DNA of 64,000 nt from Urbifossiella limnaea (GTDB taxonomy: Bacteria; Planctomycetota; Planctomycetia; Gemmatales; Gemmataceae), in NCBI RefSeq assembly GCF_007747215.1, contig NZ_CP036273.1, positions 7,610,322-7,674,321 on the forward strand, given 5' to 3'. How positions within the stretch are numbered: position 1 is the stretch's first letter; each line of letters begins with the position of its first letter. This document shows positions 1-10,700 of the stretch, piece by piece. The position numbers and the translations under genes were made by a program. The notes beneath the pieces were generated by a model that was not told where the DNA came from, ran no database searches, and worked only from the letters and a program-made list of their open reading frames with translations.

Positions 1-1
1 C

Positions 2-3000
2 CCCGTCGCCACGGCCGCGGCAGCAGGCTACCGCGTCGGCGACCAGATCATCACCCTCGACACCCGCGCCGACGAGTTAGTGGTCGGCCTCCCCGGCGGC
101 ACCGCGGCGCTGGCTCCACTGGTCGCCACCGGCGGGCCTCTCGTCGGGCTGACCGCGGCGCGGTGGCTCACCCCCGAGCTCGTCGTCCTCGCCGGCCCCG
201 CCGACTACGCCGCCAAGGCGGCCGCCATCCCCGGCGTCACCTTTACCGCGCCCGTGTACCAGAACCCCGACACCGGCGGCTGGCTCGTCGCTACGAACGA
301 GGTGATCGTCGCCCTCGCTCCCGGCGCCGACCCGTCCGCGCTCGCCGACCCGCGCTTCGCGAGTTGGGAGCCGTTGCCCGGCACGCCCGACCAGTTTGTA
401 GTCAAGGCCGCCGCCGGGTACGGCCCCGTGGCGCTGAGCCTGGCCGAAGCCCTGCACGGCGACCCACGCTTTACCTGGGCCGAACCGAACTTCTACCAGG
501 ACTTCCAGAAGCACTTCACGCCGAACGACACGCTCTATGCCAGCGAGTGGCACCTGAACAACACCGGGCAGGTCGCCGGGCAGACGGCCGGGGCCGACGT
601 CGACGCCGAACTCGCCTGGGACGTCACGAAGGGGAGCCAGAACGTCGTCGTGGCGGTGGTGGACGACGGCATGGACATCACGCACCCGGACCTGGCGCCG
701 AACGTCTTTATCAACCAGGGCGAGATCCCGGCCGCGGTCCGCGCCGCACTCACCGACGTGGACGGCGACGGGATCATCAGCTTCGTGGACCTGAACAACG
801 CGGCGAACGTCGGCGCCGGCAAGGCCGTGGACGTGAACGGCAACGGCCGCATCGACCCGAACGACATCCTGTCGCCGACGGCATCCGGCGGGTGGGCCGA
901 CGGGGCCGACGGCAGCGACGGCAACGGGTACGTGGACGACCTGTGTGGGTGGGACTTCACCACGAACGGCACTACCGGCGACCTGAACCCTGGGGCCGAT
1001 GTGGCCGGCGACAAACACGCCACGTCGGTGGCCGGGGTTGCGGTCGGGGTGGGAAACAACAACCTCGGCACCACCGGGATCGCCTTCCAGTCCCGCATCC
1101 TGCCGGTCCGCATCTTCAGCGGCAACACGATCACCTCCGACGCGAACGTGGCCGCCGCCATCTACTACGCCGCCGGGCGGACGCGGGACGGGCTCGGCAC
1201 GTTTCGCTCCGGGGACGTGCTGAACAACTCGTGGGGCGGCGGCTCGCCGGTGGCCGCCATCACCGCCGCGTTCACCTGGGCGAGCAACACCGCGAAGGCC
1301 GGCAAGGGGGTGCCGACATTCGTCTCGAGCGGCGACGATTTTGCCTCCGCGGTGTCGTACCCGGCGAGCCTGGCGGGCTCACTGCCCGGCGTGATCGCCG
1401 TCGGCGCGAGCACCGACGTGGAAACCCGCGCGGCGTACAGCAACTACGGCCCGGAGCTCGACTTCGTGGCCCCGAGCGACGGCCCGAACTTCGGCGGCGT
1501 GTCCGGCATTGTCACCACCGACCGGCAGGGCACGAGCGGGTACAACACCGCCGCCGGGCTGACGGGGGACTACACCACCACGTTCGGCGGCACGTCGTCG
1601 GCGTCACCGCTGGCGGCCGGAATCGGTGCGCTGGTGCTGGCCGTGGACCCGACCCTGACCGCGGCGCAGGTACGGACCCTGATGCGGGCCACGACCGAGC
1701 TGATCGGCCCGAACGTGAACGCCGCCGGGTTCGCCGTCGGCTTCGGGTACGGGCGGGTGAACGCCAACGCGGCCGTGCGCGGCGTCGGCGTGGCCGAGGT
1801 GCAGGTGCTCGACGACCGCGCCGACGTGCCGGACGGCACCGGCTCTGTGAGCCTCGGCGGCGTGCCGGTCGGCGGGGTCGGGGCGACGCGAACGTTCCGC
1901 GTCCGCAACCAGGGCACGCTGCCGCTGACGCTCGGCGCGGTGAGCGTGACCGGCCCGTTCGAGGTGGTGAGCGGCCTCGGCAGCAGCACGCTCACGACCG
2001 GCCAGTACACCACGTTCACCCTCCGCTTCCTGCCGACCGCCAGCGGGGCCGCGACCGGCACCGTGACGTTCACCTCGAACGACCTGAACGAAGGCACGTT
2101 CGACTTCACCGTGTCCGGCACCGGGCTGACGCCGTCGCTGGCCGGGCGGGTGTACGAGGACTGGGCCGGGAACGGCACCGCCGACGCGAACGACCCGGGC
2201 GTCGCCGGCCGGCAGGTGTTCCTCGACCTGAACGGCAACGGCACCTACGACGCGACGCCGACCGCGGTCGTGTTCAACTCCGGGGCGGTGAACGTCGCCA
2301 TTCCGGACGCCACCGGGGCGGTCGCCACCAGCACCCAGGCCGTGTCCGCCGCCGGGCTGGTGACGAAGGCGACGGTGCGGGTGAGCATCGCCCACACCTA
2401 CGTCTCCGACCTGGCGATTGAGTTGGTCGGCCCGGGCGGGCAGTCGGTGATGCTGTTCAGCGGTCGGGGCGCGGCCGGCACCAACCTCACCAACACCGTG
2501 TTCGACGACGCTGCGGCCAACCCGATCGCCAGCGGCAGCTCCCCGTTCACCGCCACGTTCCGCCCCGAAGAGTCGCTGGCCGCGTTCATCGGGACCGCGG
2601 CCGGCGGCGCCTGGACGCTCCGCGTCCGCGACTCCGCCGCCGCCGACACCGGCACCATCTCCAACTGGACGCTCACCCTCACGGTCGCCGAGCCGACGCA
2701 GACGACGACCGCGGCCGGCACGTTCGCCTTCGCCGGGCTCCCGGCCGGGACGTACGCGGTGCGCACCGTCGTGCCGGGCGGGTGGACGGTCACCGGCCCG
2801 GCCGGCGGCAGCTACTCGCAGGCGCTGTCGGCCGGCGGGTCGGTCACCGGCCTGAACTTCGGCGCGGTGCGGCAAAACGCCGTGTACGGCCAGATGGCGA
2901 ACGACCTGAACGGCAACGGCGTCCGCGACGCCGGCGAGCCCACGCTGGCCGGGTGGCGCGTGTTCGACGACCGCAACGGCAACGGCACCCTGGACGGCGG

Positions 3001-6000
3001 CGAGGTAAACGCCCTGACCGACGCCCTCGGCAACTACCTGCTGCCGGGGCTGGCCGCGGGGGCGACCACGATCCGGGTGGAGCGGCAGGCCGGCTACTTC
3101 ACCACAATCGGCACCGCCGGGCTGCCGCTCACCATGGTCGCCGGTTCGACGTACCACGGCCGCGACTTCGGGGCCGTCTTCGACCCCGTGGTCCCGACCG
3201 CGGACATCATCGACGTGACGCCCGACCCGCGCACGTCGCCGGTGCCGTCGGTGGCGGTCGTGTTCAGCGAGGCCGTGACCGGGTTCGACCTGGCGGACCT
3301 GAGCCTGACCCGCGACGGCGGCGCGAACCTGCTGACCGCCGCGCAGACGCTGACGACGACCGACAACGTGACGTGGACGCTCGGCAACCTCGCCGGGCTG
3401 ACGGCCGCCCCCGGGACGTACGTGCTGACGCTGACCGCGGCCGGCTCCGGCGTGGAGGACGCGGCGCAAAACGCGCTAGCGGCGAACGCCTCCGACAGCT
3501 GGGTGATGCTGATGGTGCCGGCGGCGTCGGTGTCGGACGTGACGGTGGGCGAGGCGGGCGGGCCGGTGGTGTTCACGGTGACGCTGTCGTACGCCTCGCC
3601 AGACACGGTGCTGGTGCCCTACTCGACCGCGGACGACACCGCGACGGTCGCCGACGGCGACTACACCGCGACATCGGGCACGCTGACGTTCCTGCCGAGC
3701 GAGACGACGAAAACGGTGAGCGTGCCGGTGACGAACGACATGTGGGACGAGCCGGACGAGACGTTCGTGCTCAACCTCGGCGAGCCGACGAACGCGGTCA
3801 TCGGCGACGGCCAGGGCGTCGCCACCATCGCCGACGACGACCCGACGCCGGCGCTGTCGATCGGCGGCGTGACGCTCGCGGAGGGGACCGGCGGCACGAC
3901 GGCGCTCGCGTTCACCGTCACCCTGTCGGCAGTGAGCGGGCGCAGCGTGACCGTGGGGTACGCCACCGCCGACGGCACCGCCACCGCCGCCGACGGCGAC
4001 TACACCCTGGCGAGCGGCACCCTCACGTTCGCCCCCGGAGAGACGACCAAGACGGTCACCGTCCAGGTGACCGGGGACGCGCGGAACGAGACCGACGAGA
4101 CGTTCGCCGTGAACCTGAGCGGCGCCACGAACGCCACCATCGGCACGGCCACCGGCACCGGCACGATCACCGACGACGACCCGCTGCCGACGCTGAGTGT
4201 CAACTCGGTGTCACACGCGGAGGGGGCCAGCGGCGGCACGGCGTTCGTGTTCACGGTGACGCTGTCGGCCGTCAGCGGTCGGACGGTGAGCGTGAGCTAC
4301 GCGACCGCGAACGGCACCGCCACAACCGCCGACGGCGACTTCGTCGCGGCGGCCGGCACGCTCACGTTCGCTCCCGGCGAGACGAGCAAGACGGTCACCG
4401 TGGATGCGACCGGCGACCTGCGCAACGAGATCGACGAGACGTTCACCGTGAACCTGAGCGGCGCGACGAACGGGACGATCGGCGCGTCTAGCGGTACGGG
4501 CACCGTCTTGAACGACGACCCGGAACCGATCCTGAGTGTCGACTCGGTGTCGGCCGCGGAAGGCGGCGCGCTCGCGTTCACCGTGTCGCTGTCGGCAGTG
4601 AGCGGGCGCACCGTGACGGTGAACTACGCCACCGCGGACGGCAGCGCGACCGCCGGCAGCGACTACGCGGCGGCCTCGGGCACGCTCACGTTCGCCCCCG
4701 GCGAGACGAGCAAGACGGTCACCGTGTCCGCGACCAGCGACAACACCTTCGAGCCGGACGAGACGTTCACGCTGACGCTGAGCGGCGCCGCCAACGCCGG
4801 CGGCGCCGCCGGCACCGGCACCGGCACGATCGCCAACGACGACGCCATCCCGGCCGCGGCGCTGAGCACCGTCGCCGGTCCGGTCGCGGAGTCGGGCGAC
4901 AGCGCCACGGTCGCGGTGACACTATCGAACCCATCGTACCTGCCGGTCACGGTGTCGTTCGTGCTCGGCGGCACCGCCACCGCCACCGACTTGGTGGCGC
5001 CGCCGGCGAGCGTCACAATCCCCGCCGGACAGTTGACCGCCAACGTCGTCGTCGTCGCCAGCACCGACACCGCCGACGAGCCGGACGAAACGGTGACGCT
5101 GACGATCGGAGGCGTCGTAAACGGCACCGCGGCCGGCGGCCCGGTCGTACTGACGATCGCCGACGACGACCTGCCCGTGGCTGCGCCCGCCGGCTTCGAC
5201 CTATTCGAGGACGTGCCGTTCACCACGCCGGCGAGCCTGCTGGCGACGGCGAACGCGCAGCCGGGGTCGGTCGTGGAGTTGGTCGGCGCCGCGCCGGCCG
5301 GCGGCATGCTCAACCTGGCCCCGGCCGGGACGTTCACCTTCGCGCCGGCCGCGAACGCCAACGGCACCGTCGGCTTCAGCTACCGGGTGCGCAACCCGGC
5401 GGGCGAGGTGTCGGCCCCGGCGGCGGTCGCGCTCCGGGTCGCGGCGGTGAACGACCCGCCGGCGTTCACCCCCGGCCCGGACCAGGCCGACCCGCGCCGC
5501 GGCGGCCCGCAGGTCGTGCGCGGGTGGGCGACCGCCATCAGCGCCGGCCCGCCCGACGAGGCCAGCCAGCGGCTCACGTTCGAGGTGACCACCGACAACC
5601 CCGGCCTGTTCGCCGTCCAACCCGCGATCGACCCGGCGACCGGCACGCTCATGTACACGCCGGGCACCGGGTTCGGCACGGCCGTCGTCACGGTGCTGCT
5701 GCGCGACGACGCCGGTGGCGCCGACACCTCGCCGGCGCGCACGTTCACGATCAGCGTGCTGAAGTACCGCGACGACAACCTGCCGACGAACCAGGACGAG
5801 GTCGGGCGGATCGGCGTCGGCTCGGGGGACAGCGGTATCGTGGCGATGTTCCGCGGCGACGGCGCGGCGGCTGGCACGCTCACGCCGTTCACCGGAGCGT
5901 CGGCGCGCGTCGTCACCGCCGACGTGACCGGCGACGGCGTCGCCGACACGATTACCGCAACCGGCCCCGGGGTGCGCAGCCGGGTGGTGGTGATCGACGG

Positions 6001-6775
6001 CGCCACCGGGGCCGTGGCACGCACAATTCTGCCCTTCGAGGACACATTCACCGGCGGGCTGTTCGTGTCCGCGGCCGATGTGGACGGCGACGGCAAGGCC
6101 GAGATTGCCGTGTCGCCGGACACCGGCGGCGGCGGCCGCGTCACGGTGTTCGGCGCGGCCGGGGTGGTGGCCGACTTCTTCGGCATCGACGACCGGAACT
6201 TCCGCGGCGGCGCCCGGGTGACGTTCGGCGACGTGAACGGCGACGGCACCCCGGACTTGGTGGTCGTGGCCGGGTTCGGCGGCGGGCCGCGGACGGCGAT
6301 CTACGACGGCGTGACGCTCCGCGGCGGCCCGTCGCGGCTGGTGAGCGACTTTTTCGCGTTCCCGGGGACGGACGCGGTAAACCTTCGCAACGGTGTGTTC
6401 GTGGCGGCCGGCGACGTGGACGGCGACGGGTTCGCCGACCTGGCGTTCGGCGGCGGACCGGGCGGGGCGCCGCGGGTGTTCGTGCTGAGCGGGGCGCTGG
6501 TGAGCGCCGGCCGGGTGGACGCGGCGCACGCGGCGCCGGTGGCGAACTTCTTCGTGGCCGGGAACACTTCTGACCGCGGCGGGGTACGGCTGGCGGTGAA
6601 GGACGCCGACGGGGACGACCGGGCGGACGTGGTCGCCGGCAGTGGCGAGGGGTCGGCGGCGCGGGTGCGGGTCTACGCGGGGTCGGGATTCGGCGGCGGC
6701 GGCGAACCGGGCGGGTTCTTCGACCTGGAGCCGTTCGGCGGCTCCGTCCTCGCCAGTGGGGTGTACGTCGGGTAG
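2..6775 (+). CDS. Kexin-like S8 serine protease with P-domain, SdrD-B, Calx-beta and FG-GAP modules (5' end outside window)
   Basis: The frame is open from base 2, so the true start lies upstream; 2,257 residues are visible (residue 1 = codon at 2). After a roughly 170-residue propeptide-like stretch comes an S8 catalytic domain. Asp221 is in VVDDG, His339 in KHATSVAG, the oxyanion Asn408 in NNSWG and Ser532 in GGTSSASP. The VVDDG form and a downstream P-domain point to the kexin/furin (S8B) branch. Two dockerin-like calcium loops interrupt the catalytic domain. Then follow a choice-of-anchor-D/ASH-like domain (about 600-710), an SdrD-B domain holding the P-domain, a second SdrD-B (about 959-1062), an Ig-like domain, four to five Calx-beta repeats, two tandem-95-like domains and a six-unit FG-GAP propeller ending GVYVG. 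Role: an exported, calcium-dependent endopeptidase acting at or outside the cell surface. All triad residues are present, so activity is expected; the substrate is unknown. Confidence 0.93.
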   Translation, partial: PVATAAAAGYRVGDQIITLDTRADELVVGLPGGTAALAPLVATGGPLVGLTAARWLTPELVVLAGPADYAAKAAAIPGVTFTAPVYQNPDTGGWLVATNEVIVALAPGADPSALADPRFASWEPLPGTPDQFVVKAAAGYGPVALSLAEALHGDPRFTWAEPNFYQDFQKHFTPNDTLYASEWHLNNTGQVAGQTAGADVDAELAWDVTKGSQNVVVAVVDDGMDITHPDLAPNVFINQGEIPAAVRAALTDVDGDGIISFVDLNNAANVGAGKAVDVNGNGRIDPNDILSPTASGGWADGADGSDGNGYVDDLCGWDFTTNGTTGDLNPGADVAGDKHATSVAGVAVGVGNNNLGTTGIAFQSRILPVRIFSGNTITSDANVAAAIYYAAGRTRDGLGTFRSGDVLNNSWGGGSPVAAITAAFTWASNTAKAGKGVPTFVSSGDDFASAVSYPASLAGSLPGVIAVGASTDVETRAAYSNYGPELDFVAPSDGPNFGGVSGIVTTDRQGTSGYNTAAGLTGDYTTTFGGTSSASPLAAGIGALVLAVDPTLTAAQVRTLMRATTELIGPNVNAAGFAVGFGYGRVNANAAVRGVGVAEVQVLDDRADVPDGTGSVSLGGVPVGGVGATRTFRVRNQGTLPLTLGAVSVTGPFEVVSGLGSSTLTTGQYTTFTLRFLPTASGAATGTVTFTSNDLNEGTFDFTVSGTGLTPSLAGRVYEDWAGNGTADANDPGVAGRQVFLDLNGNGTYDATPTAVVFNSGAVNVAIPDATGAVATSTQAVSAAGLVTKATVRVSIAHTYVSDLAIELVGPGGQSVMLFSGRGAAGTNLTNTVFDDAAANPIASGSSPFTATFRPEESLAAFIGTAAGGAWTLRVRDSAAADTGTISNWTLTLTVAEPTQTTTAAGTFAFAGLPAGTYAVRTVVPGGWTVTGPAGGSYSQALSAGGSVTGLNFGAVRQNAVYGQMANDLNGNGVRDAGEPTLAGWRVFDDRNGNGTLDGGEVNALTDALGNYLLPGLAAGATTIRVERQAGYFTTIGTAGLPLTMVAGSTYHGRDFGAVFDPVVPTADIIDVTPDPRTSPVPSVAVVFSEAVTGFDLADLSLTRDGGANLLTAAQTLTTTDNVTWTLGNLAGLTAAPGTYVLTLTAAGSGVEDAAQNALAANASDSWVMLMVPAASVSDVTVGEAGGPVVFTVTLSYASPDTVLVPYSTADDTATVADGDYTATSGTLTFLPSETTKTVSVPVTNDMWDEPDETFVLNLGEPTNAVIGDGQGVATIADDDPTPALSIGGVTLAEGTGGTTALAFTVTLSAVSGRSVTVGYATADGTATAADGDYTLASGTLTFAPGETTKTVTVQVTGDARNETDETFAVNLSGATNATIGTATGTGTITDDDPLPTLSVNSVSHAEGASGGTAFVFTVTLSAVSGRTVSVSYATANGTATTADGDFVAAAGTLTFAPGETSKTVTVDATGDLRNEIDETFTVNLSGATNGTIGASSGTGTVLNDDPEPILSVDSVSAAEGGALAFTVSLSAVSGRTVTVNYATADGSATAGSDYAAASGTLTFAPGETSKTVTVSATSDNTFEPDETFTLTLSGAANAGGAAGTGTGTIANDDAIPAAALSTVAGPVAESGDSATVAVTLSNPSYLPVTVSFVLGGTATATDLVAPPASVTIPAGQLTANVVVVASTDTADEPDETVTLTIGGVVNGTAAGGPVVLTIADDDLPVAAPAGFDLFEDVPFTTPASLLATANAQPGSVVELVGAAPAGGMLNLAPAGTFTFAPAANANGTVGFSYRVRNPAGEVSAPAAVALRVAAVNDPPAFTPGPDQADPRRGGPQVVRGWATAISAGPPDEASQRLTFEVTTDNPGLFAVQPAIDPATGTLMYTPGTGFGTAVVTVLLRDDAGGADTSPARTFTISVLKYRDDNLPTNQDEVGRIGVGSGDSGIVAMFRGDGAAAGTLTPFTGASARVVTADVTGDGVADTITATGPGVRSRVVVIDGATGAVARTILPFEDTFTGGLFVSAADVDGDGKAEIAVSPDTGGGGRVTVFGAAGVVADFFGIDDRNFRGGARVTFGDVNGDGTPDLVVVAGFGGGPRTAIYDGVTLRGGPSRLVSDFFAFPGTDAVNLRNGVFVAAGDVDGDGFADLAFGGGPGGAPRVFVLSGALVSAGRVDAAHAAPVANFFVAGNTSDRGGVRLAVKDADGDDRADVVAGSGEGSAARVRVYAGSGFGGGGEPGGFFDLEPFGGSVLASGVYVG
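755..871 (+). other. Paired dockerin/EF-hand-like calcium loops inside the S8 catalytic domain
   Basis: Two loops, DVDGDGIISFVDL (residues 252-264) and DVNGNGRIDPNDIL (277-290), lie between catalytic Asp221 and His339. Each has the Asp/Asn-rich spacing of a dockerin type I calcium loop. They are followed by an Asp/Gly-rich stretch (about 299-312). Being inside the protease fold and not at a terminus, they more likely stabilise or gate the active site than bind a cohesin. That role is inference. Confidence 0.7.
2267..2692 (+). other. P-domain (proprotein convertase type) nested in an SdrD-B-like domain
   Basis: Residues about 756-897 show the P-domain signature in order: AHTYVSDLAIELVGP, then a Gly-rich turn, NTVFDDAA, FRPEESLAAFIG, GAWTLRVRD and TGTISNWTLTL. 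It starts right after the first half of an SdrD-B-like module (GRVYEDWAGNG ... VFLDLNGNGTYDA, from 2135). It ends right before that module's second half (AGTFAFAGLPAGTYAVR ... GWTV). In kexins the P-domain directly follows the catalytic domain and is needed for its stability; here it is displaced by two modules and inserted in a third. Confidence 0.85.
3521..5170 (+). repeat. Array of four Calx-beta repeats plus a degenerate fifth
   Basis: The period is about 330 bp. Each copy carries VxYxTADGTAT, a DYxxxxGTLTF strand, PGETxKTVxV and ExDETFxxxL, and ends near an Asp cluster (DDDP). Copies start near 3521, 3850, 4190 and 4530; the fifth (about 4855-5170) keeps only the EPDETVTL and ADDD parts. 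Calx-beta domains bind calcium through the terminal Asp cluster and are common spacers in exported bacterial proteins. Confidence 0.88.
5790..6772 (+). repeat. Six-unit FG-GAP beta-propeller at the protease C-terminus
   Basis: Five DxxGDGxAD-type calcium loops (DVTGDGVAD, DVDGDGKAE, DVNGDGTPD, DVDGDGFAD, DADGDDRAD) follow an initial strand VGSGDSGIVAMF, giving six blades of about 50-60 residues. The protein stops immediately after a GVYVG strand. That strand matches the outer strand missing from blade 1, as expected for ring closure by the C-terminus. The same design closes the next protein. Confidence 0.82.
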
Positions 6776-6803
6776 GTTCTCGGGTCGGTGCTCGCTGTCC
6801 ACG

Positions 6804-6834
6804 CCCGACGAGGGACGAGCCGATCATCGTCGGG
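6804..6834 (+). terminator. Possible weak terminator hairpin after the protease gene
   Basis: An 8-bp stem (CCCGACGA at 6804-6811 with TCGTCGGG at 6827-6834) has a 15-nt loop and begins 29 nt after the stop codon. There is no T-run behind it, so intrinsic termination is uncertain. Confidence 0.3.
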
Positions 6835-6949
6835 GTCCTTCATGCTGCGGCGCGTGCGCCCCCCGTCCCGCACGATGTGAGCCCAATTCACAAATGAACG
6901 CTACCGTTCCGCCGGGGCGTCGTCCGTATCGCGAATCGTTTCTCTGTTG

Positions 6950-7235
6950 TCATACCGAATCGGGCTGATCCGTAGCCGGTGGTCACAAGTGTCGGTGGGA
7001 CCAGGGGTTCACGTCGCGGCTGACCGGGCGGAGTCGCTCCAACAGTATTTCTTCCAGACGACTCAGTGCTTCCACGGACGGGGTGTCTCCGTCCCAAGAA
7101 TCAATGAGAACTGCCCGAGCCAACCGGCGGACGGTTACCCATCCGCCGGACGAGGGATCACTCTCCTGGAACCAATGATCCCCGTTCGAGCGACCCCGCC
7201 GCGGAGTGGCAAGGGATCACCCGGATTCGGTATCA
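6950..7235. repeat. 286-bp segment bounded by imperfect 22-bp inverted repeats
   Basis: 6950-6971 (TCATACCGAATCGGG...) and the reverse complement of 7214-7235 match at 19 of 22 positions. The segment codes for nothing recognisable and shows no clear target duplication. It could be a small non-autonomous element, a remnant, or a structured RNA. Confidence 0.4.
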
Positions 7236-7791
7236 CTTGTGGCAGCATCCAGGTTCCAGGTCACATTGGTCCCCGCAAGTCGCCTCCCCACTAACCATCG
7301 TCCGCTCGATCAGAAGTCGGCCCCACGGATGCGATTTGCGCCGAAACTAAAAGTTCGCGTCAAGAGAAAATGAGCGAAAATTTTCATTCTGCGCCACTAC
7401 GATCGGAACACCCCCCAATCACGACCCAAAGTATTACCCCGTTGCAACTTAAGACTGGCCAATTCTGGTTCTTCTGACAATGCCGGTTGGGTCGAGTCGG
7501 GCGTTTGGGAGAAGTTGATCGATTGCTTATTGTGACGCCGCACCAACTCCATTAGCATCAGCCACATATCGAGATACGTGAATCGGCTTTTTCACCCGTC
7601 ACTCGACCGCGGCATCCGTCGCAACGTGGCGGGACGGAGTGCGCCGCGGTCAGACCCCACACCCGGCGACCTGACCGCCGTACGATCGCCCCGACCGGCT
7701 TGACCTCGATCCATCACGCGGCCGGAGACCCAAACCCATGCCGCCCTCCACCGACTGACCGACTCGACCGACACCATCTGAGACGCCCACC

Positions 7792-10700
7792 ATGAACTCG
7801 CCCGGCTGGAAGAAGTCTCTTTCCAAATTGTTCACGAGCCCCCTCGCCCGGTCCGGCGCCGGACGCCGGTCCGCCCCGCGGGCGTCGGCGAAGCGCTCGC
7901 AGCCGATGTCGCAACTGGTGATCGAGACGCTGGAGTCGCGCGACGTCCCGGCGATCATCAACATGACGGTGGCCCCGATCAGCCCGACGGAGGGCGTCGC
8001 GCTCGGGAGCCCGGCGGCCCCGCTGCCGGTCGCCACGTTCCAGGTCGATAACTACCTCGGCTTCGACCAGTCGATCCAGTTCAGCGCCGCGATCGGGTGG
8101 GGCGACGGCACCGCGAGCAGCGGCCTGGGCTCAACCACGATTCAATTCCTGTCGAACGACGGGGCCGGGCGGGCCTCGTATCAGGTGTTCGGGTACCACA
8201 CCTACCGGCACGCGTCGAACCCACTCACCCCGTTGAACCTGGACGTCGTGGTGTTTGACAACACCGGCCCGGGCACAACGCAGGCGGCCTCCACGCCCAT
8301 CACGGTCATCGACCAACCGTTGACCGCGGCCGGCGTGCAGCCGGTGGTCGCAGCCACAGCCGGCGCGCCGCTCGTGTACGTGGACGTGGCGACGTTCACG
8401 GACGCCAACCCGCTAGCCCTCGCCGGCGACTACACCGCCACGATCACGTGGGGGAACCCGACGCAGACCACGAGCGGCACGGTCGTCCAGGACACGAACG
8501 GCGTGTTCCACGTTCTCGGGAGCCACACGTTCGACGGGGCCGCCCCGGCGTCGTCAGCGTACACGGTCACGATCCTGGACGTCACCGCGAGCGTGACCAT
8601 CAACAACACGGCCACGGTCGCCCGGGCGGCGATTCTGGTCGGCGCGCTGCCGGTCGCCGGTACGGTCAACATCCCGACGGCCGCCGGCGTGATCGCCACG
8701 TTCACCGACACCGGCGGGGCGGACCCGCTCGCGTCGTACACGGCCACGATCGACTGGGGCGACGGCACGCCCACCTCGGTCGGGACGGTCGCAGCCCTTG
8801 GCGGCAATCAGTTCAGCGTTTCGGCCCCGGCCCACACCTACCCCCAGCCGGGGGTGTTTGCGACGCGGGTGACCGTGGCGAACGCCCTGGACGGTACCTC
8901 CGGCGTCGGCGGCAGCACGGCCGTGATCGCCAACTCCATCCTGACCGCGACCCCGGCGGCCGGGATCACGGCTGTCGAGGGCACCACCTTGACGGCACTC
9001 GTGGCCACCTTCACCGACACCGACCCCACCCGCCCCACGTCCGCCTACACGGCGACGATCACTTGGGGCGACGGCACCACCTCCGCCGGGGTCATCACCC
9101 AGCCGGGCGGGGCCGGGACGGCGTTCCAGGTGTCCGGGAGCCACATCTACCAGGTGGACGGGCCGTACCCGATCACGGTGCTGATCCAGAACGACAACGG
9201 GAGCCGGACGACGACCACGACCACGGCGACCGTGACCGAGGCCGGGATCGCGACGAACCCCGCCCCGCTGGTGATCCGCGGGCAGCAGAACGTCGCGCTG
9301 GTGGGCGTGGACGTGGCGACGTTCACGTCCGGCAACCCGTTCGAGACGGCGGCGAACTTCGCGGCCTCGATCGCCTGGGGCGACGGGACGACGTCGGCCG
9401 GGGTCATCGTGGTGGACGCGTTCGGCACGTTCCACGTCCAGGGCATCCACACCTACACCTCGACCGGCACGTTCACCCCGCTCGTGACCGTCTCCGAGGT
9501 CGGGGGGGGTGGGGTGCTCGGGCAGGTGCAGGCCACCGTGACCATCGTGGCGACCCCGCTGCTGGTCACCGCCACGCCGGTCCAGGCGACCGAGGGGGTG
9601 GCCCTGCCGAACGCCCAGAACACCACGAACGGTACGGTCGTCGCCACGTTCGTGGACCTGTTCGGCGCCGACCCGTTGGCCTCCTACTCGGCCTCCATCG
9701 ACTGGGGCAACGGGCTGACCACCCCGGGCACCATCGTGGCCGGGGTCGGGCCGAACTTCGTGGTCGTCGCCCCGGCCGCGCCGCCGGTCGTGTACGCCAA
9801 CGCCGGGATGTACACCGTCAAGGTGACGGTGATGAACGTGGACCTGTCGCAGACGAGCGGCTTCTTCCAGGCCGTCGGGGTGACGACCGCCACGGTCGCG
9901 GACGCCCCGCTGGCGGCCGACCCGACTCAGCCGGTGGTCACCGCGTTCCAGGGGACGCCGCTCGCCGGGGTGCCGGTCGGCCGGTTCACCGACGGCAACC
10001 CGGCCGGGTCGGTGACCGACTTCACCGCGACGATCGACTGGGGCGACGGCACCCCGCAGTCGGCCGGGCAGGTGGTCCAGCCGGGCGGCGTCGGCACGCC
10101 GTTCGTGGTGCTCGGGAATCACACCTACGCGAACCCGACCACCCCGCCGGCCGCGCCCTACGCGGTCACCGTCACCGTCGTGGACGTCGGCGGCTCCCGG
10201 GTCACGACCCGGACGACGGCGAACGTCACCGCGTCGGTCATCACCGGCACCCCGACGGTCCTCACCGGCGTCGAGGGGCAGCCAATCGGCAACGGGGTGG
10301 TGGCGTACTTCACCGACAGCGGCATCGCCGGGCCGGTGAGCAGCTACTCGGCGTCGATCAACTGGGGCACCGGGCTGCCGGGGTCGGTCACCTTCGGGCA
10401 GATCGTGCCGCTCGGCGGGAACTCGTTCCAGGTCCTCGGGACGTACACCTACCCGCGGGAGAACGTGGCCCCGAACATGCCGTACTCGGTCACCGTGTCG
10501 ATCAGCCACAACGGCCTGGCGGCCACCACCGTGGTGAGCCAGGCGAACATCGCCGACGCGCCGATCAGCGGGGTGGCGGTGCCGGTGTTCGCCACCGAGG
10601 GGGTGGCGTTCACCGGGACGGTGGCGATCTTTACCGACGCCAACCCGAACGGGACGGCCGCCGACTTCACCGCCACGATCAGCTGGGGCGACGGCTCCAC

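Larger units (their letters stand above)
6776..7791. other. 1,016-nt intergenic region with no convincing gene
   Basis: It holds a weak hairpin just after the protease stop, a pair of inverted 22-nt sequences (6950-6971 and 7214-7235) and a distinctly AT-richer stretch from about 7340 to 7580. That stretch includes the palindrome GAAAATTTTC at 7376-7385 and is the likeliest place for the promoter of the next gene, but I could not single out a confident -35/-10 pair. Small open frames here lack a ribosome site and resemble no family I know. Confidence 0.6.

Noticed and set aside
6947-7294. 115-codon open frame between the protease and the PKD-repeat gene
   Set aside because: No ribosome site, no resemblance to any family, overlaps the inverted-repeat segment.
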